A DNA stretch of 64,000 bases. Source: Acidocella sp. Lineage in GTDB: Bacteria > Pseudomonadota > Alphaproteobacteria > Acetobacterales > Acetobacteraceae. The position numbers and the translations under genes are program-made. The notes beneath the pieces were generated by a model, which worked only from the letters and a program-made list of their open reading frames with translations, did not search any database and was not told the origin of the DNA. Positions 19,779 to 28,415 of this stretch are shown here, in pieces. The stretch lies in assembly GCA_026224875.1 (NCBI GenBank), contig JAMFRU010000111.1, forward strand, positions 36,975 through 100,974, in the 5' to 3' direction. Position 1 is the first letter of the stretch, and each line of letters opens with the position of its first letter.

Positions 19779-20249
19779 TTACTCTTTGATTGTGCCGCCC
19801 ATCTGCACCCAGCGCTCATCGGTGGTCCAGACATACTCAAGGTAATGCCCCAGGAACGCGCGCGCATCGAGATAGAGGAAGCGCAAAAATTCATTGCCGC
19901 CTTCGAGCACAACGGGATACGGCTGCTCGTCCACCCGCGCGCGGAATTCATCCCAATCCGCCACGCGCATGCACACATGGTGAAACTGCAGCCCATCGCC
20001 TTCCGGCAGCGCTTCTCTGTATAATTCCACATCGCCGGACACGGGCTGGATCAGCTCGTATTGCAGATCGCCGACCCAGATGAACGCGAGCTTGTTGGTC
20101 TGAGTCCCGTTGCCCTTCACGGTCGTGACCTCGGTGGTGCCTTCATAGGTCATCACCTTGTCAATCTTCGCGCGCTCGCTGAATGTCTTGATCCACTTAT
20201 CGATATCGCGCGTCACATAGGCGTTCTGAAAATGATAACCTTCTAGCAT
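19779..20249 (-). CDS. VOC (glyoxalase/bleomycin-resistance) superfamily protein
   Basis: The 156-residue protein has two beta-alpha-beta-beta-beta modules with candidate metal ligands in GYHFQNAYV (His), ELIQP (Glu), FHHVCMRV (His) and LGHYLEYV (Glu). VOC enzymes include isomerases, epimerases and extradiol dioxygenases. I start at ATG 20249 because GGGAGA lies just upstream; the frame is open from 20297. First gene of the operon leading to the sulfotransferase and esterase; divergent from an SDR. Confidence 0.85.
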   Translation of the reverse strand: MLEGYHFQNAYVTRDIDKWIKTFSERAKIDKVMTYEGTTEVTTVKGNGTQTNKLAFIWVGDLQYELIQPVSGDVELYREALPEGDGLQFHHVCMRVADWDEFRARVDEQPYPVVLEGGNEFLRFLYLDARAFLGHYLEYVWTTDERWVQMGGTIKE

Positions 20250-20299
20250 GGCCGTCTCCCGTATTTTATCGCATAATAACCGGCCAACGTGGATCAAAA

Positions 20300-20374
20300 G
20301 TCAAGCCGACGCGTTGTCGGTAACGCCGGGTGCCGCGCCTGCGTTTGTCCAAATAGGTCAAGCCGTACCTTGTC
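20300..20374 (+). repeat. Imperfect direct repeats in the divergent promoter region
   Basis: GTCAAGCCG followed by TTGTC occurs twice (from 20300 and from 20357, 57 bases apart) between the VOC and SDR genes. It may mark paired regulator sites; the evidence is only the repetition. Confidence 0.3.
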
Positions 20375-20444
20375 CCAGGGGGTAATGAGGCGCATAAGCG
20401 CACGCAAAAATCAGAGCATAAATCAGATAGATCGAGGAACGGAA

Positions 20445-21314
20445 ATGGGATTGCTGACAGGCAAGATCGCGGTGGTCACAGGGGCGAGCCGTGGCATCGG
20501 CAAAGGCATCGCCCTGGCTTTGGGCGAGCTTGGCGCCACCGTGTATGTCACCGGGCGCACAGTCACCCCCGGCTCCTATCCACTGCCCGGTACGGTGGGA
20601 GAAACCGCCACCGAGATCGACAAACGCGGCGGCAAGGGCATTCCCGTTGCGGTGGACCACGCCGATGACGCGCAGGTGGCCGCCCTCTTCGCCCAGGTGG
20701 AGCGCGAGCAGGGCCAGCTCGATCTGCTCGTCAACAACGCCTTCGCTTTGCCGGAAGACCTCACCGAGCCTGAAAAATTCTGGGAAAAACCACTCTCCAA
20801 CTGGCAGATGGTCGATGTCGGCGTGCGCTCCAATTTCACCGCCGCCTGGCATGCCGCCAAAATCATGGTGCCGCAAAAATCCGGCCTCATCGTCGCCATC
20901 TCCGGCTACGTCGGCGTCACCTACACATATGGTGTGGTGTTCGGCACCTGCAAGGCCGCGGTGGACCGCATGGCGCGCGACATGGCCATCGAACTGCAGC
21001 CGCATAATATCGCCTCGCTTTCGCTCTGGCAGGGCCTCACCTTTACGGAACGCGCTATCCGCAACATCGACCGCAATCCCGCGATGAAAGAACTGACCGT
21101 CACCAACCCGCTGGTCGGCTGCTCGCCGGAATTCCCCGGCCGCGTCATCGCGGCACTGCTGGCCGATGCCGAGATCATGAAACGCTCAGGCGGCACCTTC
21201 ATCACCGCCGAGGTCGCGCAAGATTACGGCATCACCGATATCGACGGCAAGGTCATCCCCAGCCTCCGGGCGGAGCGCGGCTCACCAATCTGGCAGCCAA
21301 TCGGAGCTCAATAA
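20445..21314 (+). CDS. SDR family protein, DHRS1-like, with catalytic Tyr replaced by Phe
   Basis: The 289-residue protein has the cofactor loop TGASRGIGKG and the block LLVNNAF, and resembles DHRS1-type dehydrogenases (compare the family pattern LSLWQG after the active site). At the YxxxK position it reads FGTCK: codon 166 (20940-20942) is TTC, giving Phe, while Lys170 is retained. The usual SDR acid/base is therefore missing, although a Tyr lies four residues earlier. Start ATG 20445 follows GAGGAA. It leads a three-gene operon and overlaps the SnoaL-like gene by one base (TAATG). Confidence 0.85.
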   Translation: MGLLTGKIAVVTGASRGIGKGIALALGELGATVYVTGRTVTPGSYPLPGTVGETATEIDKRGGKGIPVAVDHADDAQVAALFAQVEREQGQLDLLVNNAFALPEDLTEPEKFWEKPLSNWQMVDVGVRSNFTAAWHAAKIMVPQKSGLIVAISGYVGVTYTYGVVFGTCKAAVDRMARDMAIELQPHNIASLSLWQGLTFTERAIRNIDRNPAMKELTVTNPLVGCSPEFPGRVIAALLADAEIMKRSGGTFITAEVAQDYGITDIDGKVIPSLRAERGSPIWQPIGAQ

Positions 21315-21868
21315 TGGACGCCGCACGGAAAACCCGGCTGGAAAAACTGCTTGACGAGCAGGACATCCGCGACTGCCTCACCCGCTTCAGCCGCGGCATG
21401 GACCGTTTCGATCGTGACGTGTTCATGTCCGCCTTCCATGACGACGCGGTGATGGCCGCCGGTCCCTTCGTCGGCAGCCCGGCCGATTGCTTCTCCTGGG
21501 CCGTGCCGATGCATGAGGCAGGCCAGATCGCGACCCACCACAACCTTCTCAACACCACCATCGAAATCGACGGCGACACCGCGCATAGCGAAACCTATTA
21601 CCTCTTCGCCGGCCGCAACCGCGATGAGAGCAACTGGATCGCCGGCGGGCGCTATATCGACCGGCTGGAAAAGCGCGACGGGGTGTGGAAGATTGCGCTG
21701 CGCACCAACACCATCGAATGGTCCGGCATGGTGCCGAGCATGGGGATACCTTTCGCCGATGTGCCGGATATTTTCGCCAATGGCGCGCCCGCACGCAGTA
21801 AGGCCGACCCATCCTATCAACGCCCGCTGGTCAACAAGCGGGAAAACCATAATCCCCAGGAATCATAA
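21314..21868 (+). CDS. SnoaL-like / NTF2-fold protein
   Basis: The 184-residue cone-fold protein contains RFSRGMDRFDRDVFMSAFHDDA, the characteristic opening of SnoaL_4-type polyketide cyclase/dehydratase-like proteins. Members act as dehydratases, isomerases or accessory ligand binders in aromatic, terpenoid and steroid pathways. It is sandwiched in an operon between two SDR genes, overlapping the first by one base. A relative lies at 24710-25204. Confidence 0.8.
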   Translation: MDAARKTRLEKLLDEQDIRDCLTRFSRGMDRFDRDVFMSAFHDDAVMAAGPFVGSPADCFSWAVPMHEAGQIATHHNLLNTTIEIDGDTAHSETYYLFAGRNRDESNWIAGGRYIDRLEKRDGVWKIALRTNTIEWSGMVPSMGIPFADVPDIFANGAPARSKADPSYQRPLVNKRENHNPQES

Positions 21869-21883
21869 GCTAGGAGCTGCATA

Positions 21884-22801
21884 GTGACTGAACGCAGATT
21901 CGATGGCCGCGTCGCCGTCATCACCGGGGCCGGCCGCGGCCTCGGCCGTGCCTACGCTTTGCTGCTGGGCTCGCTGGGCGCCAAAGTGGTCGTCAACGAC
22001 CCCGGCGCCTCCATAAAGGGCGGTGATGCCGATGCCGGCCCGGCCGCCGAAGTGGTACGCGAGATCCTGGCCGCGGGCGGTAAGGCCATCGCGGATTTGA
22101 ACTCCGTCGCCACCCCCGAAGGCGGTGCCGCGATCATCCAGACCGCCATCGACACCTACGGCCGCATCGACATCCTCATCCACAATGCCGGCAATGTCCG
22201 CTATGGCGCGCTGGCGACCATCACCCAGGAAGATTTCCGCGCGGTGCTCGATGTCCATCTGCTCGGCGCCTTCAATGTCGTACGCGCCGCTTTCCCCATC
22301 ATGTGCGACGCCAAATACGGCCGCATCATCCTCACCTCCTCCATCGGCGGCATCTACGGCAATACCAACGTCGTCAATTATGGTGTGTCAAAGGCCGGTA
22401 TCATCGGGCTGAACAATATTGCCGCCATCGAGGGTGCCGAGCATAACGTTAAATGCAACGCCATCCTGCCCGGCGCCGTCACCCGCATGGCCGATGGGCT
22501 GGATACCTCCTTCTACCCGCCCATGGGGCCGGAACTCGTGGCCCCCGTGGTCGGCTGGCTGGCGCATGAATCCTGCTCGGTCACCGGTGAGATGCTGGTC
22601 TCCATCGCCGGCCGCGTGGCGCGTGCCTATGTGGTGGAAACCGAAGGTGTGTTCCAGCCGAATTGGACCATCGAGAGCATCGCCGACAAAATCGGCGAAA
22701 TTCGCGATCCGGCAAAGCTGTGGACGCTGCATCCGGCCGAGCACGGCCATCTCGAACACCTTAAGCGCAGCTGCGAGATGGCGAGACTGGGGAGTAAATA
22801 A
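21884..22801 (+). CDS. SDR family oxidoreductase, 17-beta-HSD type 4 / MFE-like
   Basis: The 305-residue enzyme has TGAGRGLGRAYAL, then NDPGAS after the second strand, a HNAGNVRYG block, an active-site serine in LTSSIGGIYG and YGVSK. The long TGAGRGLG...NDPG layout matches the 3-hydroxyacyl-CoA dehydrogenase part of peroxisomal multifunctional enzyme. A role in oxidising a hydroxyacyl-CoA or steroid hydroxyl is plausible. Start is GTG 21884 behind AGGAG. Third gene of the SDR-SnoaL-SDR operon; a hairpin terminator follows. Confidence 0.9.
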   Translation: MTERRFDGRVAVITGAGRGLGRAYALLLGSLGAKVVVNDPGASIKGGDADAGPAAEVVREILAAGGKAIADLNSVATPEGGAAIIQTAIDTYGRIDILIHNAGNVRYGALATITQEDFRAVLDVHLLGAFNVVRAAFPIMCDAKYGRIILTSSIGGIYGNTNVVNYGVSKAGIIGLNNIAAIEGAEHNVKCNAILPGAVTRMADGLDTSFYPPMGPELVAPVVGWLAHESCSVTGEMLVSIAGRVARAYVVETEGVFQPNWTIESIADKIGEIRDPAKLWTLHPAEHGHLEHLKRSCEMARLGSK

Positions 22802-22807
22802 AAAGCA

Positions 22808-22831
22808 GCCGCTTTTTTGTAAAAAAGCGGC
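22808..22831. terminator. Hairpin of the AAGCAGCTTTTT family (copy 2)
   Basis: GCCGCTTTTTT-GT-AAAAAAGCGGC has an 11-base perfect stem between the convergent SDR and LysR genes and is followed by CAAAAAACTTTTGTTAATT. It is a likely bidirectional terminator. Confidence 0.7.
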
Positions 22832-22845
22832 GCAAAAAACTTTTG

Positions 22846-23787
22846 TTAATTTAAACATAAACGGGCTGAAAGCGGTCTGTTTATGTCCGCGCCCAGCAGC
22901 TCAAGCGCGGTCTGTGCGATCAGCTCTTCGATTGCCCTGATGCGCGGGCCGGTCAGCTGGCTGTTTTTGCGCGAGGCCACGACGATATCGATGCTTAAGC
23001 CCGGATCGGTAATCGGCCACGCTTGCAGACTGCCGCTGGCAATTTCGGCCTGGCAGTAGCAGGCGGGTAAAATCGTATAACCCAGCCCGCGCAGCAGCAA
23101 ATCCTTCATCAGCCGCGAGGAATCCGCCTCCAGCCGCAGGTTAAGATGCAGATGCGCCCACAAAGCCGCATCGTTCAGCACCGCCCGTAGCCCGAGGTGG
23201 TGCGACGGCAGCACCAAAGGCAGTTTTATCGCCTCGCTGAAGGCCACGGCCTTGCCGGGCGGCAACCCACTATCCACTGGCCCCACCAGCATCAGCGGCA
23301 GCACCGTCAAATTCTGTTCCTGCAGCTGGTCATGATGCGCCACCCCCTCCAACAGCACGAAATCCACCACGCCACGGCTCACCCAGTCGATCAGACTGCC
23401 CGTAAGCCCCTCCACAATGCGCAGTTTGATCTTGGGAAACGCCCGGTCGATGCGCAGGGCCAGTGTCGTGGCGAGAATATCCGCCAGCCCTGGCGGCAGA
23501 CCCAGCGCGATATTGGCCTCGGCGGCGAAGGGGAAAGAGCGGATGTTCTGCATCGCCAGCCCCAGCTCACGCAACGGACTTACCACCGAGGCGCGCAGCG
23601 CCGCCCCCTCCTCGGTCAGCCGCATGCCGCGCGCGGTACGGCTGAACAGGACCACGCCCAGCTCCTCCTCCAGCAACCGCATCTGCCGGCTCAGCGCCGG
23701 CTGGGCGATGCGCAGCACGTTGGAGGCTTTGGTGAGCGAGCCATGCTCGGCAATGCGCATGAAATAGCTTAGCCGCCTGATGTCCAC
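22846..23787 (-). CDS. LysR family transcriptional regulator
   Basis: The 313-residue protein opens with MDIRRLSYFMRIAEHGSLTK and an HTH (ALSRQMRLLEEELG), followed by a CbbR/NAC-like effector domain. The start is GTG 23787. It is divergent from the SDR-SnoaL-MDR operon starting at 23904, and the shared 116-base intergenic region contains a T-N11-A type dyad, so it most likely controls that operon and itself. Confidence 0.92.
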   Translation of the reverse strand: MDIRRLSYFMRIAEHGSLTKASNVLRIAQPALSRQMRLLEEELGVVLFSRTARGMRLTEEGAALRASVVSPLRELGLAMQNIRSFPFAAEANIALGLPPGLADILATTLALRIDRAFPKIKLRIVEGLTGSLIDWVSRGVVDFVLLEGVAHHDQLQEQNLTVLPLMLVGPVDSGLPPGKAVAFSEAIKLPLVLPSHHLGLRAVLNDAALWAHLHLNLRLEADSSRLMKDLLLRGLGYTILPACYCQAEIASGSLQAWPITDPGLSIDIVVASRKNSQLTGPRIRAIEELIAQTALELLGADINRPLSARLCLN

Positions 23788-23799
23788 TCAACCCCTTCT

Positions 23800-23835
23800 A
23801 TACAATTTCGTTATATCTGGCTGATAAAAATTGTA
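23800..23835. promoter_or_regulatory. Candidate LysR binding region
   Basis: ATA-N9-TAT (23800-23814, a T-N11-A arrangement) lies within a larger inverted repeat TACAATTT (23801-23808) / AAATTGTA (23828-23835), between the divergent LysR and SDR genes. Confidence 0.45.
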
Positions 23836-23903
23836 ATAGATGCATAGCTTGAGCCGCGCTATCAAAACCCAGCAAAATTAAACAAGAGCGCGAGGAATAG
23901 ATT

Positions 23904-24713
23904 TTGAGCTTTAAACAAAAATATGGTCCCTGGGCGGTTATCGCCGGGGCATCCGAAGGCACGGGCCGTGAATTTGCCCGCCAGATCGCGGCAGAGGGCG
24001 TGAACTGCATCCTCATCGCCCGGCGCGAGGCCCCGCTGCAGGAACTGGCCACCGAACTGCGTGGGACAGGCGTGGAGTGCATCACCGCCAGCATCGACCT
24101 CGCCGCCCCCGATGCGTTCACCCATATCGCCCAGGCGGTGGGCGAGCGCGAAATCGGCCTCTACGTCAGCAATGCCGGCAGCGATCCCAACGGCTCGTTC
24201 TTTCTCGACAAAAACATCGAAGCCTGGGTCGATCTGGTCAACCGCAACGTCATCACCTCGCTGCGCTGCTGCCACCACTTCGGCCGGGCGATGCGCACAC
24301 GCGGCCGCGGCGGCATCATCCTGGTCGGCTCCGGTGCCTGCTATGGCAGCGGCCCCAACCTCGCCACCTATTCCGGCGTCAAAGCCTTCGACCTGTGTTT
24401 TGCCGAAGGCCTCTGGGCCGAGCTGGAGCCGCATGGGGTGGATGTGCTGAATCTGGTGATGACCACCACCGACACGCCGGCTCTGCGCACACTGCTGGCG
24501 GAAAAAGGCTTGCCTGCACCGCCTAATCTGGCGTCACCTACGGCTGTGGCGAAGGCTGGGCTCGACCGGCTCCCGTTTGGTCCGGTGCATAATTTCTGGC
24601 TCAAGGATGATGAAATCGGCAACGTCCCGAGTTCCGCAGCCCAGCGCCGCGACCGCGTAAAAATGATCGCCCAAGCCAGCAAATCCGTATTCGGCGGCAA
24701 AAAGGAGGCATGA
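23904..24713 (+). CDS. SDR family NAD(P)-dependent oxidoreductase
   Basis: The 269-residue enzyme has a variant cofactor loop (AGASEGTGREF), SNAGSDPNG, an active-site Ser in LVGSGACYG and YSGVK. The start is TTG at 23904 with GAGGAA upstream; no ATG fits. It is the first gene of a six-gene plus-strand operon (SDR, SnoaL, MDR, TIM barrel, VOC, SDR), overlapping the SnoaL gene by ATGA. The variant loop suggests a substrate class different from the neighbouring SDRs, but nothing more specific can be said. Confidence 0.88.
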   Translation: MSFKQKYGPWAVIAGASEGTGREFARQIAAEGVNCILIARREAPLQELATELRGTGVECITASIDLAAPDAFTHIAQAVGEREIGLYVSNAGSDPNGSFFLDKNIEAWVDLVNRNVITSLRCCHHFGRAMRTRGRGGIILVGSGACYGSGPNLATYSGVKAFDLCFAEGLWAELEPHGVDVLNLVMTTTDTPALRTLLAEKGLPAPPNLASPTAVAKAGLDRLPFGPVHNFWLKDDEIGNVPSSAAQRRDRVKMIAQASKSVFGGKKEA

Positions 24714-25204
24714 GCATGTCCACAACCCAGGCCCGCGAGGCCATCACCGACCACATCTACCGCTACTGCCGCTCGGTGGACCGGCTGGACATCCCCCTCG
24801 GCCATTCCATCTTCCATCCCGGCGGCACAGCGGATTACGGCGATTACTACAAGGGCCCCGGCCCCGGCGTCATCGACCTGATTTGCGCAAACCATCGCGG
24901 CCTGTTGCATCATTCGCATCAGATCTCGAACATTCTCATCGAGGTGGACGGCGATAAGGCCGGCAGCGAGAGCTACTGCACCGCCTCATTGCGCCTGCAA
25001 AAAGGCGATAAATTGCTGCATATGATGGTGTGGTCCCGCTATATTGACAGCTGGTCCCGCCGTGATGGTCACTGGGCCCTGGACCACCGCATCGCCATCC
25101 GCGATTTCGACGAAATACGCGAGGTCACGGTGATGCAGCAGCATGAAATCGGCACGCGCGACCATAACGATCCATCCTACACAGTATTGCGGAGCACGAC
25201 GTGA
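24710..25204 (+). CDS. SnoaL-like / NTF2-fold protein
   Basis: The 164-residue SnoaL_4-like protein contains IYRYCRSVDRLDIPLGHSIFHPGG and, in the middle, LLHHSHQISNILIEVDGDKA. His/Asp pairs typical of the scytalone-dehydratase-like pocket are present. Both junctions are 4-base overlaps (ATGA in, GTGA out), so it is translated with the SDR and MDR enzymes. A dehydratase or isomerase step in the same pathway is plausible. Confidence 0.82.
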   Translation: MSMSTTQAREAITDHIYRYCRSVDRLDIPLGHSIFHPGGTADYGDYYKGPGPGVIDLICANHRGLLHHSHQISNILIEVDGDKAGSESYCTASLRLQKGDKLLHMMVWSRYIDSWSRRDGHWALDHRIAIRDFDEIREVTVMQQHEIGTRDHNDPSYTVLRSTT

Positions 25205-26235
25205 AAGCCGCCTATATTCAAAACGGCCTGGTCTGCATTGGCGAAATGCCGGAACCCGTACCGGGCAAGGGCCAGGCGCTGGTGCGTACGCATAGCTGCG
25301 GCATGTGCGCCTCCGAGCAGCACTTCCTGCATTCCGGCCAGAATGTCATCGACCTGTCGAAAAAATTCGGCGGCGCCTATGCCGGGCTCGAGATGAGCCG
25401 CCCCTTCGTTCCCGGCCATGAATATGTCGGTGAGGTGCTGGATTACGGCGTGGGCAGCAAGCGCACCATCAAGCCGGGCCGCAAGGTCACCTCGGTGCCG
25501 ATCATGCGCCAGTCCGGCTCCCATTCCGTCATCGGCTTCAGCCATGACTTCCCCGGCGGCTTCGGCGAGCTGATGCTGCTCGACGAGGATTTTCTCATGG
25601 AAGTACCGCCCGATCTCGACGACGACATGGCCGCCATGACCGAGCCGCTGGCCGTGGGGCTGGAGCATGCCCGCCGTGGCCACCCGACCAAGGAAGATGT
25701 GGTGCTGGTCGTCGGCTGCGGCGCCATCGGCCTTGGCGTCATCGCCGGGCTGAAGCTGATGGGCATTGGCCCCATCATCGCCGCCGATTATCATGAAGCC
25801 CGCCGAGACCTGGCCCTGAAAATGGGCGCGGACATCGTCATCGACCCGCGCGAACTCTCGCCCTACGAGCCCACCCCCAGCCTCGGCAACCGCCGCGTCA
25901 ACCTGGTGTATGAAAACGTCGGCCTGCCGGGCATGCTGCCGCAGATCATCGCCTCGATCGCCTTCGATTCGCGTATCGTGATGGGCGGATATTGCATGGA
26001 ACCTGAGCAATTCTACGTTTTCGCCGCACAGAACAAACGCCTCACCGTGCATTTCGCCGGTGGCGAGGAGCCGCAGGATATGGAACTCGCTCTGCGTTCC
26101 ATCGCCGACGGCAAGATCGACGTGCGCAGCTGGCTCGGCGAGCGCATTGGATTGAGCGGCGTGGCTACGGCCATGGCACAGATGTCCGGCCCGCTGGCGC
26201 CCGTACGCACCGTGGTTGATCCGCGCTTATTATGA
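25201..26235 (+). CDS. MDR family (zinc-type) dehydrogenase
   Basis: The 344-residue medium-chain dehydrogenase keeps the catalytic zinc pattern (Cys in SCGMCASEQ and His/Glu in PGHEYVG) and a Rossmann loop VGCGAIGLG. The four-cysteine structural zinc lobe found in the related gene at 45047 is missing. Start is GTG in a GTGA overlap with the SnoaL gene; the stop overlaps the TIM-barrel gene by ATGA. It would oxidise an alcohol or saturate a double bond; substrate unknown. Confidence 0.85.
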   Translation: MKAAYIQNGLVCIGEMPEPVPGKGQALVRTHSCGMCASEQHFLHSGQNVIDLSKKFGGAYAGLEMSRPFVPGHEYVGEVLDYGVGSKRTIKPGRKVTSVPIMRQSGSHSVIGFSHDFPGGFGELMLLDEDFLMEVPPDLDDDMAAMTEPLAVGLEHARRGHPTKEDVVLVVGCGAIGLGVIAGLKLMGIGPIIAADYHEARRDLALKMGADIVIDPRELSPYEPTPSLGNRRVNLVYENVGLPGMLPQIIASIAFDSRIVMGGYCMEPEQFYVFAAQNKRLTVHFAGGEEPQDMELALRSIADGKIDVRSWLGERIGLSGVATAMAQMSGPLAPVRTVVDPRLL

Positions 26236-27062
26236 ACAGCATCGGCATCGAATTATTGAGCGTGTTCGGCATGAATCCTGTCGAACACGTGGAGCTCGCG
26301 GCCGACTTCGGCTGCGCCTACATCTCCACCGGCCTAACGCAGCTGCCCTTCAACCCGCATGGCTACGCCCCGTGGTCATTGCGCGATGATCCTGCGTTGC
26401 GCCGCCGCCTGGTCGAAGTGATGCGCGAGCGCGGCGTGTCCATCTCTCTCGGCGAAGGCTTCATCATCCGCCCCGGCACCGAAATGGCGGATCTCGCCGG
26501 GGATATGGAGATCATGGCCGAGCTGGGTGCGGCGTATGTGAACGCCGCCACCATGGACCCGGATGCCAGCCGCACCGCCGACCAATGCGCCGTACTTGCC
26601 GAACTTGCAGGCCAGCACGGCATCATCGCCACCATAGAGCTGGTGCCGGCGAGTGCCGCCGGTAATTTAGCCGATACACTCGCCATTGTGCATCACGTAA
26701 ACCGGCCCAATTTCTGCCTGCTGCTCGACTCCATGCATGTGTTCCGCTCCGGCGGCACGGTGGAAGAATTGCAGGCGCTGGACCCGCGCCACATCGGCTA
26801 CGCCCAGCTCTGCGACGTACCCATGCCCGCCACCGCCCCCGACTACATGCGCGAAGCCATGTTCGGCCGCCTGCCACCGGGCCAAGGCGACCTCCCGCTC
26901 GCGGACTTCCTCGCCGCACTCCCGCCGGACATCCCCATCGGCCTCGAAATACCGATGCTGGCGCAGGCCGAGGCCGGCATTTCGCCCAAGCAACGTCTTC
27001 AACCCGCAATCGACGCCACGCGGGCGCTGCTCTATGCTCTCCAGGCCAAGTCCGGCCAATAA
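26232..27062 (+). CDS. Sugar-phosphate isomerase/epimerase-like TIM barrel protein
   Basis: The 276-residue protein has the xylose-isomerase-like / AP-endonuclease-2 barrel pattern: IELLSVFGMNP at strand 1, then TIELVP and LLLDSMHVFRSGG carrying candidate metal ligands (Glu, Asp, His), and GLEIPML at the end. These barrels isomerise or epimerise hydroxy-keto compounds, not only sugars. It is in the SDR-MDR operon. Its length equals that of the barrel half of the fusion protein at 38002-40005. Confidence 0.82.
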   Translation: MNSIGIELLSVFGMNPVEHVELAADFGCAYISTGLTQLPFNPHGYAPWSLRDDPALRRRLVEVMRERGVSISLGEGFIIRPGTEMADLAGDMEIMAELGAAYVNAATMDPDASRTADQCAVLAELAGQHGIIATIELVPASAAGNLADTLAIVHHVNRPNFCLLLDSMHVFRSGGTVEELQALDPRHIGYAQLCDVPMPATAPDYMREAMFGRLPPGQGDLPLADFLAALPPDIPIGLEIPMLAQAEAGISPKQRLQPAIDATRALLYALQAKSGQ

Positions 27063-27077
27063 CCTAGTGAGGAAATC

Positions 27078-27458
27078 ATGCTGAGTGTTGCCCGCTACGG
27101 CACGCACGATATCGAGCGCGCCAAAACATTTTACGACGGAATCGCCGCATTGCTCGGCGCCAAACGAGCCTTCGAACGCCCGGAACTCGTCGCCTATAAA
27201 GGCGCTACAGGCGGCATGTTTCTCGTCGGCATCCCCCTCGCCGGAGACGCCACCGTAGGCAACGGCACGCAAGTGGGCTTCGCCGCCCCCAGCCGCGCCG
27301 TGGTCGATGCCGTGCACGCCAAAGCGCTCGAACTGGGCGGCAAATGCGAAGGCAAGCCCGGCGTTCGCGGCCCTGATCCCAACGGCTTTTACGGCGCCTA
27401 CTTCCGCGATCTCGACGGCAATAAATTGCTGGTGTCCTGCTTCGGCCCACCAACTTAA
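27078..27458 (+). CDS. VOC family protein, short
   Basis: The 126-residue single VOC domain begins LSVARYGTHDIERAKTFYDGI and ends AYFRDLDGNKLLVSCF, the typical glyoxalase-like start and finish. The initial His is Arg or Tyr here, so the metal site may be incomplete. GAGGAA precedes the ATG. It is the fifth gene of the operon starting at 23904. Confidence 0.82.
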   Translation: MLSVARYGTHDIERAKTFYDGIAALLGAKRAFERPELVAYKGATGGMFLVGIPLAGDATVGNGTQVGFAAPSRAVVDAVHAKALELGGKCEGKPGVRGPDPNGFYGAYFRDLDGNKLLVSCFGPPT

Positions 27459-27542
27459 CCTAAGCTTGGGGCGCTGCCTTGCGCAGCGCCCCAAGCGGTT
27501 ATAGGTACCGCCGTGTACCCTTAAGCGGACGGAGAGAGCAAC

Positions 27543-28391
27543 GTGCAAAACCAAAAAATCGCCGTCGTAACCGGCGCCAGCGCCGGCATCGGCAAATCCA
27601 CCGCGCGCATGCTGGCCCAAGCCGGCTGGCACGTCATCGGTACCGGCCGCGACCCCGCCCGCAGCACCGCCGCCGAGCAGGAAATTCGCGCAACAGCCGC
27701 GCCCGGCGCAAAAGTACAATTCCTACGCGGTGACTTCACCGAAATGCACGACGTCCGCCGCGTCGCCGCCGAAATCCGCGCCCTCACCCCCCGCCTCGAC
27801 GTACTGATCAACAATGCCGGCGGCGTGCGCGACCAGCTCTACATAACATCCGAAAACCTCGAAGCCACCTTCGCCGCCAACCACCTCGCCCCCTTCCTGC
27901 TCACAACCGAGCTGCTGCAACTGCTCAAAGCCGCTGGCGCCGCGCGCGTCATCGCCGTCTCATCCTCAGGCCACGAGGTTTGCCCAGGCATGAACTGGGA
28001 CGACCTGAACATGCTCGCCAACTTCACCACCGGCGGCGCCTACTGCCAGGCCAAACTCGCCAACATCCTCTTCACCCGCGAACTCGCCCGCCGCCACACC
28101 ACCGACGGCATTATCGCGCAAGCCATGCACCCCGGCCGCATCCGCAGCAATTTCGCCAGCCACGGCGACCAGGCCATGAAAACCTACATGGACTCGCTGG
28201 CCATGACCTCACCCGACGAACCGGCGCGCACCCTCGTCTGGCTCGCCACAGCACCAGAAACCAGCGAAAATCCGGGGCGCTATTTTCACGATATGCAGGA
28301 AGTCGCACCTGCACCGCAGGCGCTCGATGCGGCTGCGGCGCAGAGGTTGTGGGAAGCTAGCGAAGGTATTTTAAGCAGTACCTTTTTGTGA
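27543..28391 (+). CDS. SDR family oxidoreductase, retinol-dehydrogenase-like
   Basis: The 282-residue enzyme has TGASAGIGKSTARML, LINNAGGVRD, the active-site block VIAVSSSGHEV and YCQAK with the downstream HPGRIRSNF segment typical of the RDH/WWOX-like SDR branch. The start is GTG at 27543. An 84-base gap with GCGCAGCGCCCC separates it from the VOC gene. Its stop codon and last residues (SSTFL) are inside a hairpin that forms the boundary with the TauD-like gene. Confidence 0.88.
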   Translation: MQNQKIAVVTGASAGIGKSTARMLAQAGWHVIGTGRDPARSTAAEQEIRATAAPGAKVQFLRGDFTEMHDVRRVAAEIRALTPRLDVLINNAGGVRDQLYITSENLEATFAANHLAPFLLTTELLQLLKAAGAARVIAVSSSGHEVCPGMNWDDLNMLANFTTGGAYCQAKLANILFTRELARRHTTDGIIAQAMHPGRIRSNFASHGDQAMKTYMDSLAMTSPDEPARTLVWLATAPETSENPGRYFHDMQEVAPAPQALDAAAAQRLWEASEGILSSTFL

Positions 28392-28403
28392 ACAAAAAGG
28401 TAC
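28378..28403. terminator. Hairpin of the AAGCAGCTTTTT family (copy 3)
   Basis: GTACCTTTTTGT (28378-28389) pairs perfectly with ACAAAAAGGTAC (28392-28403), then CCAAAGAAACTTCTACTTTA. The SDR stop codon TGA lies at the loop. Likely terminator for the convergent SDR and TauD operons. Confidence 0.65.
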
Positions 28404-28415
28404 CCAAAGAAACTT

